A stretch of 64,000 bases of DNA from assembly GCA_034336665.1 (NCBI GenBank), contig JAPFBE010000002.1, positions 17,090,906 through 17,154,905 on the forward strand, in the 5' to 3' direction. The position numbers and the translations under genes were made by a program. This document shows positions 38,701 to 53,449 of the stretch, in pieces. Numbering within the stretch: the first letter of the stretch is position 1; the number at the start of each line of letters is the position of its first letter. The stretch comes from Luscinia megarhynchos. Taxonomy: Eukaryota; Chordata; Aves; Passeriformes; Turdidae. The notes beneath the pieces were generated by a model, which worked only from the letters and a program-made list of their open reading frames with translations, was not told where the DNA came from and searched no databases.

Positions 38701-41700
38701 CAGGTTTCATATCTTACGGTGTCATTTTCATGAATGGCTTGGTTAATTAAATTTAATGTGGAACAAGAGCTTGCTTACATTCTGCCAGGCTTAAGATGTT
38801 CTTACTCACACCTTACTTAAAGAACAATTCCTACTGTTGAATAAGGGCTCCAGGATTTAGCCCTCTGTTAGCAGTCTTCCATAAACCCTTTGTTTTCCTA
38901 ACATGTTAAAAACCAAGGCTTAATGGGTTCATGATGACATCAGTTATCAAGATTTGTGTGGTGTTGGCAGATGTTGAATTTTCAGAGGAAAACCATTAAA
39001 CAGATTTGAGTCAGGGCAAGTTTCACAACATGCAGGTATTATACTGGTGGTTACACGTGTTGACTTCAGCTTTATTTATTACAAAGGAAAACAGGCCTGT
39101 ACTTATACAACAACAGCAATAAGAAATTAATCTTCCCAATAGGAAAATCAGTCTTGTCTTGTTAAAGGTACTCAAAGTTACTTGTTGAGCATGCTGAGCT
39201 TGCAAAAACTATGTCTGCAACTTTCAGATTTAATAAATCTGAAATTAAATATTAAAAATAAATATAAGAATTTTTTTTTTGTTACCTGGGCATTTTTTTT
39301 GGCCAATTGTAAAGAATGCAGTAGTTCAGAAAGTGTTTCATGTCCATTTTTTGTCAACCTTTCTTTCCAAAATTTCTCCTTCTTATTTTCCTCTCAGATT
39401 AGATTTGTTACTTTTGAATACTCATTACCTGTCAGCTCAAAATGCACCAATTCTGTACTAGTTGTAATATTCTTCAATATTAAAAAGTTGCTTTTTGTCA
39501 TATGAGTACAAAGTTTTCCCAGTTTTATTGTCTGGACCAAGGATGGTGTCCAGGCCTACGTGTGGTGTGCTATGTGCATAAGAAACATATGCCAAACTCT
39601 GAAACCAAATACAAGGGGAGAAATGATTCTTCAAATAAAGGCAAAGTTCAATGTAGGAAAAAAAAGTAAAATCCCACAATAAACCAAGGTGATAACAGCA
39701 ACAAAAATCAAAGGAGAGCACTTTCAATTTTATGTTTGTAGTAATTTGAAAGGAAATGTATTTAGTTGTTGCTATGTTTGGTTCATACATTAATTAGGAC
39801 TTCAGTTTGTAGATTTACTGGTGCAGTGCACTGAAACAAAAATCTATTATGTCTCCTTTTCTGTTCAACTGTAAATGTCTTGGAGACTGTATTTTCTTGG
39901 AAACTAAACTTCCACAGTTGTTATGAATTGCTTTAAATTCTGCTTATGCATCAGGAGGCATCTAATCTTAGTCCTTTTGTTTTACCAGTAAAGATGCTCT
40001 TACAGTGCATCTTTTTCACACCTAAAGTTTTTCTTGAGTCTCTGACTGTTACTGCTAAGGCATGAAGTTTTCTGAATGCCAAAGTTAATACTGATGGTAA
40101 CTAGGGGTCCATCAGGGTTTTTTCAGTCTTATGGTGCACTGCATAGAGAATCATTAGAACAGCAAGGGGATATATATCACTTCTGCGTGTTTAAAAGTAA
40201 GTAATTAAAACAGAAAAGGAGAACCTAGCATTCTGTCTTATGAAAAAGCACTTAATTTTCTATTTTTAGACACTTCGAGGAAACTTTGCTTTTCATTATC
40301 CTGATTTATAAAAATTAAAACTCTTTCCAATATGGCTTTTATTCAGAAAATCTTAAAAATAATTCTGTATTGAAATGTTGCTTTGATAATGTGGGATTCA
40401 AAAAGATTTTTAATTTTTGTTAGCTTTTCAGTTTATTTTATTCCCATTTGTCTTATTTAATGTTATAGGTGCACAAAATAAGATCAATGTGTTTTGAACA
40501 AGTAATGGAATTTTCCTTCACTATTCTTTCCACTTTTTAAAGTTTAGCTTCAGGTTGGAACCAAGTCAATTTTTTCTATCTTGCAGTTCTGTATAAAATG
40601 AAACTTTAACTTCAATGGATGGATATTTTTCATCAGGCAAACAAACAAAAAAAGTCCTTTATTAGGTCCATGTAAAATCATAATTTCTTCATCAGTACAA
40701 CTTTTCCAGTATGTGAAACCAGTCACCTGATAAAAAGGTTATGTGAGATGATAAGCTTTGAACTAGGACCTCAGTTTTCACTAGCCAAAGAACAAATGAT
40801 CATCCACAGATGCGAGCGTGCAAAAGGAAAACATTCTTTCCCAAACTTTTAAAGTAAAAAACAAATGATGAAATCTTGGGTAATTATAATTTCATGAGTT
40901 ACGTGATCTCCTATTTATTACAAATGGGTAAATAGAAAGACTCTGATTATTTACACTGCTGACCTGCCCCAGGTTTATGGCATTTATTATAGTCAGTAAT
41001 GTTTATAGCAAAATTTTTCTTAACAATAACATTTATAATATTTTAATGTGTGTGTATGGAGGGGAACAGTACATGAAAGAATTTCAGTGCAAATAAACCT
41101 AGACCATTTTGCATTTGGAACTCCTCTGTATTATTTTAGGACCCCAGTTCTCAAAACAGTTATGGTTAACTTTATTCACACAATTCCAATGGGACAACTC
41201 ATATGTAGAAAGCTAAATCTTCTCTTAAGTGTTTTCTTACATCCTTTCCCATCCCACCCTTCACCTCCTGATGTGCATGGGTTAGGGTAGGTATGTCTAA
41301 ACATATTCCTGAACACACTGAATAGTCTCCTCCTTCTCTGGAGCACATAATTTTAATTTAATGAATACATAGGGGTTTGCGTGTGGATGAATGTACAGAT
41401 ATTTGCACAAGTATTAATTAATTTATTCCGTGGGTATCAAGTAATTATCTCTTTTGCTGCAAGGGCAATTTGCTGCCATACTAAGCAGAAGGCATTCTTT
41501 CCCCAAACAAAACAAGCATAGCACCACTTTCAGCTCTGTGCTGAAATGTGTGATCAGTATTATAATGTGTTAAGCATGGCATCATTATTCTAAAGCCAGC
41601 CACAGAGATATAAAATGCACTGTGAGACTGCAAACTGAGCACAGTTTGATTGTAGGACACCCGGGTAGAGGAGTTTTGTATTAGAATATACATTGCATTT

Positions 41701-44700
41701 ATAATGCCTGCTTCTCTAAAATGTAATTAGGTTTTTTTATGAACTGGTAAAATATAGTAAATAAAGGACTCAGGGGATTTCCATATAGCCACATTTATTC
41801 CCACATGTCTTTCCAAATCATAAATGGTTGTCTTCCTCAGAAATGGATTAGGACAAATTGCATTAGGACACGATCATGAATCTGATTAAGGTGGAACCAT
41901 GATCAGGTTTTTTCTTTTGGGCAACCATGTTTTCTTATAACAACCAGAAGACAAAAAAGCCTTTGGCAATATGTTTCAAAAGGCCTTTCTCATATGCACA
42001 TAAAAGCAGTTTTCATGCTAATTCAAAAATTGGTCCACACCTATAATTTCTTTATATAGCCAAGACAAAGCTTTGGGCAAAATTTTTCAGTAGTATATAT
42101 TTCAGATACAGACTTGTGGTTTCTGTGAAAGCTCCTAAAAAGGAATTTCCATGCATAATTTCCTTAAGGAGAACACTCTGAAAGCAAGCTGCAAGAGAGG
42201 CAGAAGATCAAGCATTGATTCCAAATTGGTTCAGGGAAGAGGAATGCTGAGAACAAAAACATCCCCAGTGGAAAACTGATGTAATATACAGAATAAACAC
42301 CTTTTATGAACACACTGTCAGAAAGACCCCAGCTCCTTCTCTTCCTGTGTTAGCAAGCCACCCAAACTGAGTACACTATGTGACATTATTTGACAAAGAA
42401 GGAAACCAGCATGGATGTATCTGTAGATGCACAGAAATGCAAATGTGTTGAAAATTCCTATTTCAGAAAAAAAAAAAAAAAAGGCTGTTACTTTCTTCTT
42501 CATTCCCCCCTATTTATCTTTTTTTTAAACAGTAGTTTCAACTCCATATAGCTAAAGGGAACTTAATTGCAGTGTTGTTATCTCTGTGTCATAATCAAAT
42601 CTGTGGTGACTTGAAGGGTCTGGGAAAGACATCTTTGTTCATCCCCTTGGGGCTCCATGGCATATGAGTGTTTTGGTCTCTCACACTAACATGTAGGATT
42701 CAGCTGAAAAGAAGAACACTTTAAGTCTATAGAGGTCTATACAAAAAAGAAGTTCCCTGTCTCCAAGAACTAGTGTTTGACATGTGAAAACAAAGAGAAT
42801 GAATAATGAATAAGCTCTGGAAGCTGAAGGAGCTCCATAATCTTGGTGCTTAACATTGTAATGTTACACTGCTCAAAGTAACTCTATTCTGCTGCCTTAT
42901 GGTTAGTCTTACTGGTTTTTACTTGTTTGAGGTTTTTTTCCAGTTTAGACCAAGATTCAGGGATGTTTATTTTAAATTGTTTCATCTTTGACTTGATATT
43001 AGCATTGTTTTGGCAAACAAGTAAGTAAGTAAGTAAGTAAGAATCTGAATTCTTCATATGTTTCATGCAGGCGGAGACCAGAGAACAAAAACTCAGATCT
43101 GCACTGTGGTCCAAATTTCAGAGTGTACCCATCTGAACTAGATTTTTCCCTCGGGCTGGAAAACTTCTAGCTATCTCTTGTACGTTGTTCTTGGCAACTT
43201 GCTCTGCTTTCATCCAGAAGCTGAGGGCCTGACGTGGATGTGGTGGAAGCTGGAGCTAGTGACCCAGCATGTGAATCCTCACTGTTTTTCCAGGCTGATA
43301 ATCCTTAAGTACTCCACCAAACTTTGCATGTTTATATGGACTGGGTGTCTGAAAGCATTTTGAATCACAAACATTAGTTCATAGTCTGGTGTAATAATGA
43401 CTGGACAAATGAAAAACTCCCTTTTTTGTCTCTCACTTCCCCAGGGCATTTCAAGGGGATTTGCTCACAGCTGGGACTTTCAACACATCTAGGGGAAGAT
43501 CCCGTTCAGAGGGACTAAAATCAGATGGGGCACGCTTCTGGATTACTTGGCCAAGCTGGGACTGAGTTCTGAAACAAAAATATGCATGTTCTCCCTTGGT
43601 CTCTTCAAAGCAGAGGTTCAGCTACATTTCACAACAGCAATTTTCAGCCGAAACAGGAAAGGTGCAAAAGCCCTGCCCTGACGTTCCCCAAACCTTCTGT
43701 TTGACAACACCCTGTACATGCTAGCTCATGTTCACAGACTTATGTCTTGTACAGTTCAAGCTTTATCAAAACTGTTAGAAAACTCGAGTTCAAAAATAAT
43801 TGTGGTGAACTGGGAAATAATTGTGTTAATAAAAAAGAAAACAAGAAATAAAACATGATAAAATGGGAGAGTCAAAACAGTCATACCAAGTTTTGCTACC
43901 TATTGGAGTTTTTCTCAGGTTTGTTCCTCTAGTTTATATGAATATGTGAAAAGAGAATGAACAAGACACACACACTTCTGTGTATAGAAAAAAGAAAATG
44001 TTGAGGTCAAAAATCAAAAATCAAAAATTAAATTATTACAGGATGTAAGATACCCTTTTGGCAAATTATTTAGATGGATAATCTGTCAATAATAAGGTTA
44101 TTATTTTCAGAAAATGTACTCTTTTTTCTCAGCAATAATTAGCCTACTCCATGTGAATTTTACTTTGTAGAATTTCTACTTTGTAGAAACTTAAACATTT
44201 CTGTGAAATATAGAGCTGCTTGGGAAGTCAGAGAAATATCCATGAAAACAATTTCTTTATATCTATTTAAAAGTATATGCAGACATTTTCAGGATCTTCC
44301 CAGCTCTAAAGATGACTGAGCTATGTACTAAAAAGGATAAAAAATTTCACATTGTCTTTGTTCCATTTATTTTTCTTGACCATTTTAGTTTTTGTTTTAA
44401 ATTGACAATGGACCATTCCAATAGAACTGAGATGTTTTGTTTTTTTCCTAAAATGGAATTTTATGTCAAAACTGCTAAATGAAAATATTTCAATTACATG
44501 TCATGCAAACAGTGTTCATGCTTGATTTTCCCACAGATTCTCTGCTTGGAAAGCTCCTTTGAAAATTAAATAGTTCAGACAATCTATCAGAACAGTCATC
44601 TCAATCATGCAGTCTTCTTATTTTCTCTGATTGAGAAAGGTTTTATAAACTACTTTCACTTTTGCCTGAAGAAAGGTTTATTTGTTTCACAAAAGTATTT

Positions 44701-45270
44701 TCATTTCATGAATGAATTAATCTCAGTTGCAGACATAAAAATTCATTCTCCGGACACTGTGTTCACACTAATACTTGTGAGATGTAACAAAGATGAAGCA
44801 AAATTCAATGTTTCTTAGCGGTGTCATGTTTATTTTTCCTGTTAATTTGCTGGTACCTTGCAGCTTAACCATCACTGCAAATCTGTTCTTTAATTTCTCT
44901 ATAAGAAGAGGTAAAGTAGTCACCAGAAGGCCCTGCAATTCAAAGTATGTATGGAAAGTGATTGGGAAACCTGGGCTCCTGGTTGTAATTATTCACATGA
45001 TTTACCTGCAGTCATGTCACTTTTATGGCACTAAAAGATATGTTATATCTATTTATTCAGCTAATTGTTCCAATCAATTTCTGTGACAAATGTACTTAAA
45101 TCCAATAGGGTTGGGTGTTACATTCTTAGCTAGCTTAAAGCTTTATGGAGTTATGTCAGATGGAAAAGCTGGCCAAGAAAAAGGTGGAAATGGAACAGAC
45201 CAAAATAACCCCTGAGACCTTTTTATTACAGTTATATTTCAAATAATTTCTAATGAGGAGATGTACTGGA
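38701..45270. other. gene-free AT-rich DNA
   Basis: No supportable gene. A16 lies at 42,467-42,482. A short direct repeat of CTACTTTGTAGAA occurs near 44,160-44,190, and an AAAATC-type triplet repeat near 44,008-44,027. Open frames are at most 110 codons, with no family signature. Confidence 0.5.
43021..43041. repeat. (GTAA)n microsatellite
   Basis: Five perfect tandem copies of GTAA. Confidence 0.9.
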
Positions 45271-45285
45271 AAGACTATCAGTGTA

Positions 45286-45500
45286 GTAGAATAATGGTAT
45301 CTGGAAGGAATTTAGGAAGTCATCCAGTCCAAGTCTTCTGTAGAGCTCCAATCTTTATTATTCTATTACTCTGATAGTATCCAATATTTTGCGACTGGAA
45401 AAATTTCCAAAGCCTTCTCTGATTTCCGGCTAAACATCAATTATCTGTAATATTGGAGAGCTTTTTCTCTGTAGACAAGTATTTATATAAACAAATATAG
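45286..45500 (-). mobile_element. possible ancient CR1/L3-like LINE remnant
   Basis: The opening words, CTGGAAGGAATTTAGGAAG followed by TCATCCAGTCCAAG, resemble the reverse complement of a CR1-class 3' end (TGGAAGGGACCT...ATCATCTAGTCCAA). The next 150 bases align only loosely with the CR1 tail region. If real, it is much older than the copies at 56-57.7 kb and has no coding capacity. Confidence 0.35.
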
Positions 45501-48500
45501 TTGCCATATGCCCTCTAGATATGTTAAACATGCACAAACCTGTCTCTGACTTAAAGAGATCACAGGTGGCATGGAGGAAAACAAAACTCTGTTAAAGAAA
45601 GCTGTGAAAAAAAAAATCTTGGAGCAAGGTAATTAGGGAAGCAGTATCTCTTCTGCTCAGAATGAGTGATGAGTACGGCCTGTCTGACCTGATACACAGG
45701 CCAAGCCAAAGCATAACTTCATGAATGCATCCCCCACCATTCCCTCCTGCTACCACATCAGCCTCACTGCTTAGGAATTCTTACACTCTAAGCACCTAAA
45801 GCTCTCAATGACAACATCCAGTCTGCAAAACAGTGCATCTGAACATCCACTGAAATTAGGAATAGACCAAGAGAAAATGTCTTTGAAAGAAAATCAAGGT
45901 CATGACAGAAGAGCCTCAGACAGTTTGAACTACAGACTTTGCAAGTGACTAGGAAAAAGTCATTCTGCAAAATGACTGAGTGAAGGTGCACACAAGTATG
46001 TACCAATGCGTATGTATATATTTTGGATACATATATGTGCATGTAAAAATAAAAGCTGATTTTTTTTCTTCCTTATTTCAGAAGTTTGTTTCAAAAACCA
46101 TAGAAATTTAGATTATTAAGTACATTTTATTTAATTATCTGGCAATTATAAAGTTATATATTAAAATCTAAAAGTCATTAACATGGGTCAGGCTGATAAT
46201 AAGAGTTTAACTGAAAGAGTTCACATGATTTCTTACAGCTACATATGGTTAGAAACTGGAGTTTTATGACAAAACTGTTACGGAATAATTACGGGATTAA
46301 AAAGCTGGAATAAGGTTATTTAAAAAAAACGTTGTAAGGTAATGTGAGCCAGAACTCTCAAAGTCCCTTAATAGGTGTTCTTAACTCAGTGTTAATACTT
46401 TATTTAACATAATGTGCTCTGCACTCTTTAAATTGTTAGCCTGGAACAGATGATTTATGTTGTTTTTGCATCCAAACAAGAATTAATGCCCTGATCCTAT
46501 TTGACTGGAATTGTTAAGCACTTTTGTTCTCAGGCTTGTATCAGAATGATAACAAAAACATAAAATCAGCAAGCTTTTTAATGAATGTGGGGTTAATTTG
46601 AAGTGCACTGATTTACAGATATTAGAGAAATGCTCTCTTTCAAGTGTTTACTGAGGTGTTAGAAAATTTGTGTTCACATTAATCTCAAACATTTAGTGTA
46701 CTGAAGTTTCTTTGTTTCCAAAATATTAGAAGGTTGCTGTTAAGAAAACTATTGGAACCAAGTATTTTTCTTTTTATTATTTTTTACAAACAGTGATATC
46801 TTTCATCATATTTTGAGGGAATCTCAAATGAACACCACAGGTAGGTCTTTTGATTCTATTCAGATCTTGGTTTTATAGGTTTCTGTTGTTTTCCAGGTGT
46901 TTTTTTCCCCCCTCCAATACTTTAATTTTATGTATTTCATGGTTTATTCACCTGCTTTAATTATTTTTATTGGTTAATCTTGGTACAACTGGATTTTTCT
47001 AGTGGAAAAGGCAATCAGTGCAAGCACAGTGACTGATGTAGTTACTTGCCAGTGTTTCACTACAGGTGTACAATATTATAGCCAGCTGTACAGATGACTT
47101 TCATTCCTGTTTTTTTTGGTTTAACTACTGAAACAAATGCGAGTACTGTCTTTTCTTTGCTGATTATTGTCCCTATGGAGTTTTGCTGGCAAGAATGGTG
47201 GACAGTCCCCTGTCTTTCTGCTGCTGGTTAGAGCTGTTCAAAGGAACTAACAAATACAATTAGCATGAGTTTGGTACCATTTTCAACTTTTATGAGAAAA
47301 CCTTATGACCAGAATGTTCAGAAAAGCTGAGCTGTTTTTATGATCTGGCATATAAAGCAATGATTATTTTCACCTTGGCAGAGTTTTGACTTAATAGAAC
47401 ATCTTACAAGAGCTATGTAGAGCATTCAAGTGATGACATGCTTACATATATTCTCCTCTAAAAAAGAAAGAAAAAAGAAGGGAAGAAATGTTAACTAATG
47501 AATACTTGATGTGCACATAACCGAAATGAAGAAGGTGGAAACAAAAGTTCAAGCCATGGCAATGAGAAATGACATTTCTTATGGGCATAGTAAAATATAG
47601 AGTTCATCCATGGAAAATTTTATTGAGAACCCTAAGTGGCATTACTGAGATTGTCCTGAGAAAAGAATAAGAGAATTTCTACAGCTGATGGGATGAACAC
47701 CAACAGAGAGTCTGATGTTTTTCCAAAGTCTGTTAGAGCACTTCAACTTCCCTCACTCTGCCAGACTTGTCTGAATACTCACCAAAATGTGATTTCTTAT
47801 CATTGTGAAGGTTGATATCCTACCTCAGCTTGACCATGAACAAGAGAGGTTGGTGGCAATAAAGAGGACATATGCACTATACTTAAATATCCTACAATAT
47901 CAAATTTAGCAGATTAGAACTTTGGCCTGTTTGAATTTATAGTCTGATATAGTCCTTCCTATCTGGATTGATTCTTTCAGTGCTAAAATATGTACTATTT
48001 ATTTAACACTGCAGGAGAGTGAGATTGCAGTTGCCAATTTAACCTTAATATCTGGATTTGAGAAGATGTTTCTTATAAATCAATGTAAATTGCTAGTAAA
48101 TCTACAAAGCCCTTCATATATAAATCATATGCATAAAACATATGGCTTCCCTTCCTCCAAGGATGAAGTTCTTCAACTTGTTTAGTGGTGATCTCCTTAC
48201 TTCTGCCTCAACCATTCAAAAATAGCTAGAGCCCCAATTTGAGAGCTGAGAAATAAGGGAGAGATAAAACACTCACTTTTCAGTTTTGTGTCCTTCAGTC
48301 ATTAAATGTTTTATGTCATGTGCTGACAAGAAATTAGCTGGGAAAAGATCTGATATTACAGAAATACTATGTCTCTTACTGTCTGACTTAACCAGGATGA
48401 TTTAGCTGTCTCAAACTGGGCTTCAAAAAATCTGGCAGCCTATGAACCCAAAGTTTTGATGGAGAAGTCCTAGAACAGCTAACAAATCATGCTATATGTA

Positions 48501-51500
48501 TGTTACATCAAACAACTCTGAAGCCCTGAAAGGATCAGGATCCAGAGACTCCATAAAGTCCCTTGAGACTTTTACTTTTGCTATTGGTTGTACATGCAAA
48601 ACAGTCATATACTCTGGAGATGAGAAGTAGAATGAAAGCCTGAGGAAATAGCATCCATTTCTGAAAATGTTACAAAAAGTGACTTTGCCAAGGTCGTGTG
48701 GGAAATGGGAGTCAGACTATATAAATCTAAAGTTTTTTGTCACAGCCCTCGAAAGCAGCCTTTCTTTTTTTCTTTTTTCTCTTTCAACTGGAGCTGCCAC
48801 AACCCACATTTATATTCTAGATGTTGTCTAAAAGAAAGGAGAAATGAATTTTCAATTTTTCTTTCTGTTGCATTGTCTGTTTATTACGCACAGTGTTGTT
48901 GCACATAATGCCTGGACGTAAAATGATTCAGGGACTAATGTCTTCAGTCATAACGTGGGAAAACAGAGAAGCAGTTGGATAGTAATTTCTCACACTGTTC
49001 TGCCAGGGCAGTTCTTTCTGCTGTGATTTAAGAAAGTGCAGGCAGTGGAAAAGGTTCCCTTTGAAAGTGTTTTAAATGTCAAATATAAGATTCATTTCTA
49101 TACTGCTTTAATCCAAATGCCAGAGCTCTGAGCTAATCTATCAATCTGACCAAGACTTCATGTGTTTTACCTATCCAAACAGCTATCTCTTGAGCTGCAA
49201 GCCCTGCTAACACCAATGCATAATACCAGCATATTTTTTAAGAAAAGACTAATTTCTTTGTGGATGTGTGCTGTGGCATCCTTAGGCTCATTTAGTAGGG
49301 CTGTATGTGACAGCGTTGGATATGTAGAAGCCTAGTTGTGCCTGGTTGTTGTACACTGAAACACTGGCTGGGGAGCCAAGAAAATGGGAGAGAAGAAACC
49401 CCAGGAGTATTGCAGCAGTGGAAGTAAATGAGTAGTGTTAAGGACACTTCATATAGAGATGCTAAGTCTAGATCTGATCACTGCTGTCATCAGATAGGGC
49501 CTCTGCCACAGGGGACCCTGGAGCTGCTCTGCTGCATTATCATCTGCTGATGCTCTGCTTGAAGCAACAAGTCTCTCAGAAAATCAGTCAGCTCTGCCTG
49601 TGAGAGTTATTGAACAGTCTCTCTTCAGTCATTGCAAAGGAATATATACATTCCTGAAAAATATATGCTCTCCTTCAGCTCAAAGTACAACTATTCACAG
49701 CTTTTAGCCAGGAGGTCCCAATTTCCCTTTGGATACTAAATCTTCCTCCAGGAGAAATTTACAGTCTTCTCCCATTTTTTTGTCTCATTTTTCCCTTATT
49801 TGTCCCTTATTTGTGTGATTCTTCTAAATTTTTCCAATTATTTGACTAATTTTTTACATATGCACATCAAAGTATATTCCAACAGCACTTTTCTCTTTAC
49901 AAGATGCAGAGTTAATATCACTTACTTGCTTCTCCACAATGCCATCCTATCTGGGCCATCAAGTAGCACAGTTAACCCTGCAGTACACTTAGTTTCCTCT
50001 CTCCAGGGTATTCAGCACCTTTTTTTCTAGGCTGCTGTTTTCCCATATTATGTAAGGTCTAAGGTCTACCTTCTTTGACAAAAATGTCCTTAAAGATGTT
50101 TCTGTGAAATTGACTTGGAATATATATTTTTTTTAAAGACAGATAATTGTTTACTTTTTAGATTTCAATAGAGTGGAAATTTACACAAGAGGACAATACC
50201 TTTCTGATCTGTGAGGAGTTCTGGGGCAAAGAACTCAACAGCATGGAGTGGCTCAACCACAGAAATTGCTGTGTGACACTTAATTCAGCTGAAGTTTAAT
50301 GGCTGTGCTACATGTTGCCTAATGTAAAATAGAAAGACCTTAAATCCCTGGAAAAGCTGTTGAGACATAAAGGGATCACTTACCTGATTATTTTTTTAAA
50401 CCAAAAAAACGACATGACCTTATGATTTACTGAAATCATAATGAGCAAATTATGGTTATTCAGCCACTCTCCTTCCAGGAAGGGCTGCTCACTGGTTTTC
50501 TATTGCAGAAAGGTAATTATCTTTCATGAGAACAAAATTTTGAGCCAACAGCATGGTGATGGTAAGAAAAGATCTCAGTTGCATCTCACTGCACCAGTCT
50601 GCCTCAGTGCCTTTACTGTGTCAACTGTTTCTCAGTACCCATCTTCAGGCACGGATGTCCAGGTGTGATTGTTTCCAGAAATGCTGCCAGGTAACAGGTA
50701 TTCTAAGGCTAAATTTGTTAGAGCAGGCTGTGTAAAGCAAGCATTAACACCTGTTTCAGGAGTGACCTTGGCAGTGCTCGCTTTCTCCCATTTACTTCAC
50801 AGATCTGTTCTGTCTCCCAAACATCTTGCTCATCAGCCCCAAAGCTCTTGCAGTTGATGTGGGGATTATTGCCACACAGGCCAATTTGTTCCAAGTAAGC
50901 CAAGCTGTTAAGGTACTGGTTAATGAAAACTGGGATGAGTCAGACTGAGATTATGTTGACCACTTATGGGCTGTGCCTTAGTTAAATTAAAAGAGTTTAA
51001 AACCCAAACTAGTGAAGTTAAAGTAGCTACAGCTTAAAATGGGGTCTATCGGGACTTCCATCCCAATATCAAGATCAGGTTCTCTTTTTGAAGAAGACAG
51101 TGGGGCCAGAGACCAAACAACACTCTAGTCAGGGGCAGATGTGCTTTGTATGAACCTGTGGAGGTAAAATGAGAGAATTTTTCCTCAACAGGACCATACA
51201 TGCAAAACTACTTTTGGACAACTAATACCTTAGGTGTTTGTTATTTTTCTCTCGTGAAATCAAATAAAAAATTAATTAAAGGTTCCTTTCATCCTCAAGA
51301 TTTTTTTAATAAGCAAACCAAGTGCTTCTGCAAAAATCCTATGTCCACATAGTTAGAAGAGGAAGGGAGGGAACAGATTATTGCACAAGCTGATTGAAGT
51401 TTTCTTTTGACCACAATTAAAGTCAAAGTGCCAATCTGAGTTTTATGTAGCAATTTTTCTTCTTGGGAGATGTGTCATCCTTAAAAATTAGGATGTGAAA

Positions 51501-52555
51501 TACTGATCCTGTTAAATAACCTGGAACACTTCAGATGACTCAGGAAGGTCGAATCTTTATCCTGAACATCTAGAATCATATTATAATGTCTCTAGCACAA
51601 AATCCAAGATTAGCCATTTGTTAAAGTTCTTATTTTTTGCCAGTTTGATTTAGCACTTGGGTTTGGAAGGGAGTGTAATACAGAGACTGATATTTAATTA
51701 TAGGAGATCTGGAAGTAGTTTTTTTTTGTTATCCTTGTTATTTTTTAATCAATGTCAAAAAGGAGAACAGAGAGTTTTTAGAGTTCTGCATTTATTTTCC
51801 CTGCTGCTGAGAATGATGTCTTATAGAAATGTTTACCCAGGTATGAAACAAAATCACCAATAATCCAAAGATTTATCAAGCATGTAAAATAGTATATTTA
51901 TGTTTCATTAAATTTTGTCTACTGTCTAGTTTAAAAAAGGTATTTTTTTTTCCCCCTTCAGTTTTTTCCCCTTTTCTAAACAGGGAGTTCCATAAAACTA
52001 AATAGTAAGTATAATTCTTGTGGTCAACAAAAATTAAGACTTGAAGCATGTGAAGTCTGGCAACATGCAGCATTTTGGATGAGGTAGGTTTGGGTTCTTT
52101 TGTTGTTGCTATTTTCTCTTAATGTGTGGTTTAAATGCAATATGATGTTTGGAGAGCCAGCTCTTCCTCTGGGAAATCTATGCATATAGTAAGCACAGCC
52201 ACGTCTAAAATAAGACTTAAGGGAAAAAAAAGATGATCCTATTCATGACTTTGGAAAGGTAAAGAAGCAATCAGAAATACTTGATTTTTTTTAAGTTTTT
52301 TTTTTTTTTTTAGGAGAGAAATTCTCTCAATCAAAATCTAAACAAAATATAATGAGTGAGTTTAAGGACCCAGGCCCTACCTTGTTGTATTTCCTCACAT
52401 GAAATAGCTCCACTGAGCAGGGCAAATATATGAGGTCTAAATGGGCTCCTTTGGGGAAGTGGTCCTATGAGAAAGCAGTGTAATCTTTGGCAATGGCAGA
52501 GGAGCCCAAATTTCGTTTTTAACAGACAGGCTAATCAGTAGCAATTAAGAGGCAA
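45501..52555. other. gene-free AT-rich DNA
   Basis: No supportable gene in seven kilobases. Open frames are short and on both strands. T16 lies at 52,296-52,311. A possible 47-base exon at 46,794-46,840 is discussed in the findings. Confidence 0.5.
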
Positions 52556-52559
52556 AGTA

Positions 52560-52765
52560 GCAGACTAATAAAGTATACTTGTCACCAGTTGTCATCTTAG
52601 TGATCAATTCACACCTCCACAACAATAACATCGACCCTTCAATGCTCTAATGACCCCGAGTCCCCAAAGTGACAGAAGGATTAGGCAAAGATAATGTGCT
52701 GGAAAGGTGCTAATGAAGTGGTGGGATTACAAAATGAGTTTCACCCTTGATAGACAGCAAAAGGG
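52560..52765. promoter_or_regulatory. candidate conserved non-coding element
   Basis: Non-repetitive block with mixed base composition and retained CpGs (CATCGACCC, CCCCGAG), ending in GTGCTAATGAAG...GGGATTAC. It has no coding frame and no transposon match that I know. Inference from texture only. Confidence 0.2.
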
Positions 52766-53045
52766 AGTTTTCAGTCCCACTCCAGCTATGAGATTCACAT
52801 GTATAAATTCTCATTGACTTCCACTTCCAGTCAGGATCGAGACCTTAATTTAATTAATTAGGGTTTTTAATTTCTTAGTTAAATTTGAAACATGCATCTT
52901 TATGTTTTCTGAAAGCAGCAGATATTTCTTAGGTAATTAAGTTTACTCTCATGCTGTTTATTTAACTTATCTCTGTAAGTTGCATGTTGCAGACATTTGT
53001 GTTTGTATAATTTTAATTTTGTGCAATTAGTTTTACAGAGATTTA

Positions 53046-53047
<2 letters not shown>

Positions 53048-53080
<33 letters not shown>
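53048..53080. repeat. (TG)n microsatellite
   Basis: About 16 perfect TG repeats followed by ACACA. It lies 100 bases from a tetranucleotide repeat. Confidence 0.95.
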
Positions 53081-53082
<2 letters not shown>

Positions 53083-53180
53083 ACAACTGTTTTTCCATGC
53101 ACTGATTGTTTTTAAAAATTAGGAACAGAGTATGTAATTAGAGCATATAAAAATGGTGTCACCTTTCTCAGCATTACTTG

Positions 53181-53230
53181 TGGATAGATGGATTGATGGA
53201 TGGATAGATAGATAGATAGATAGATAGATA
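53181..53230. repeat. (TGGA)n/(TAGA)n compound microsatellite
   Basis: Diverged TGGA/TTGA units pass into seven perfect GATA-type units. The short minus-strand frame across it encodes only a periodic SIYLSIYL peptide and is not a gene. Confidence 0.95.
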
Positions 53231-53449
53231 ATGTATGGTAATAGCATTTTAAGGTGCTAATACAGAAATGGTGTTCTAGTAGATGTTGAAAATACATATC
53301 TTAAAATGACCACAATATTTAACATTTAATCAAAATAATTCTGTTCATTAAATGCCACCTGCCTCTTGTAAAATTATACTTGAACTATATCAGTAACCCA
53401 TTTCAAAAGAATATGTTGATATTAAAGATGGGGAAAAGGGTACAACAAG

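Noticed and set aside
53112..53297. 61-codon minus-strand frame with periodic SIYLSIYL residues
   Set aside because: It is simply the translation of the GATA-type microsatellite.
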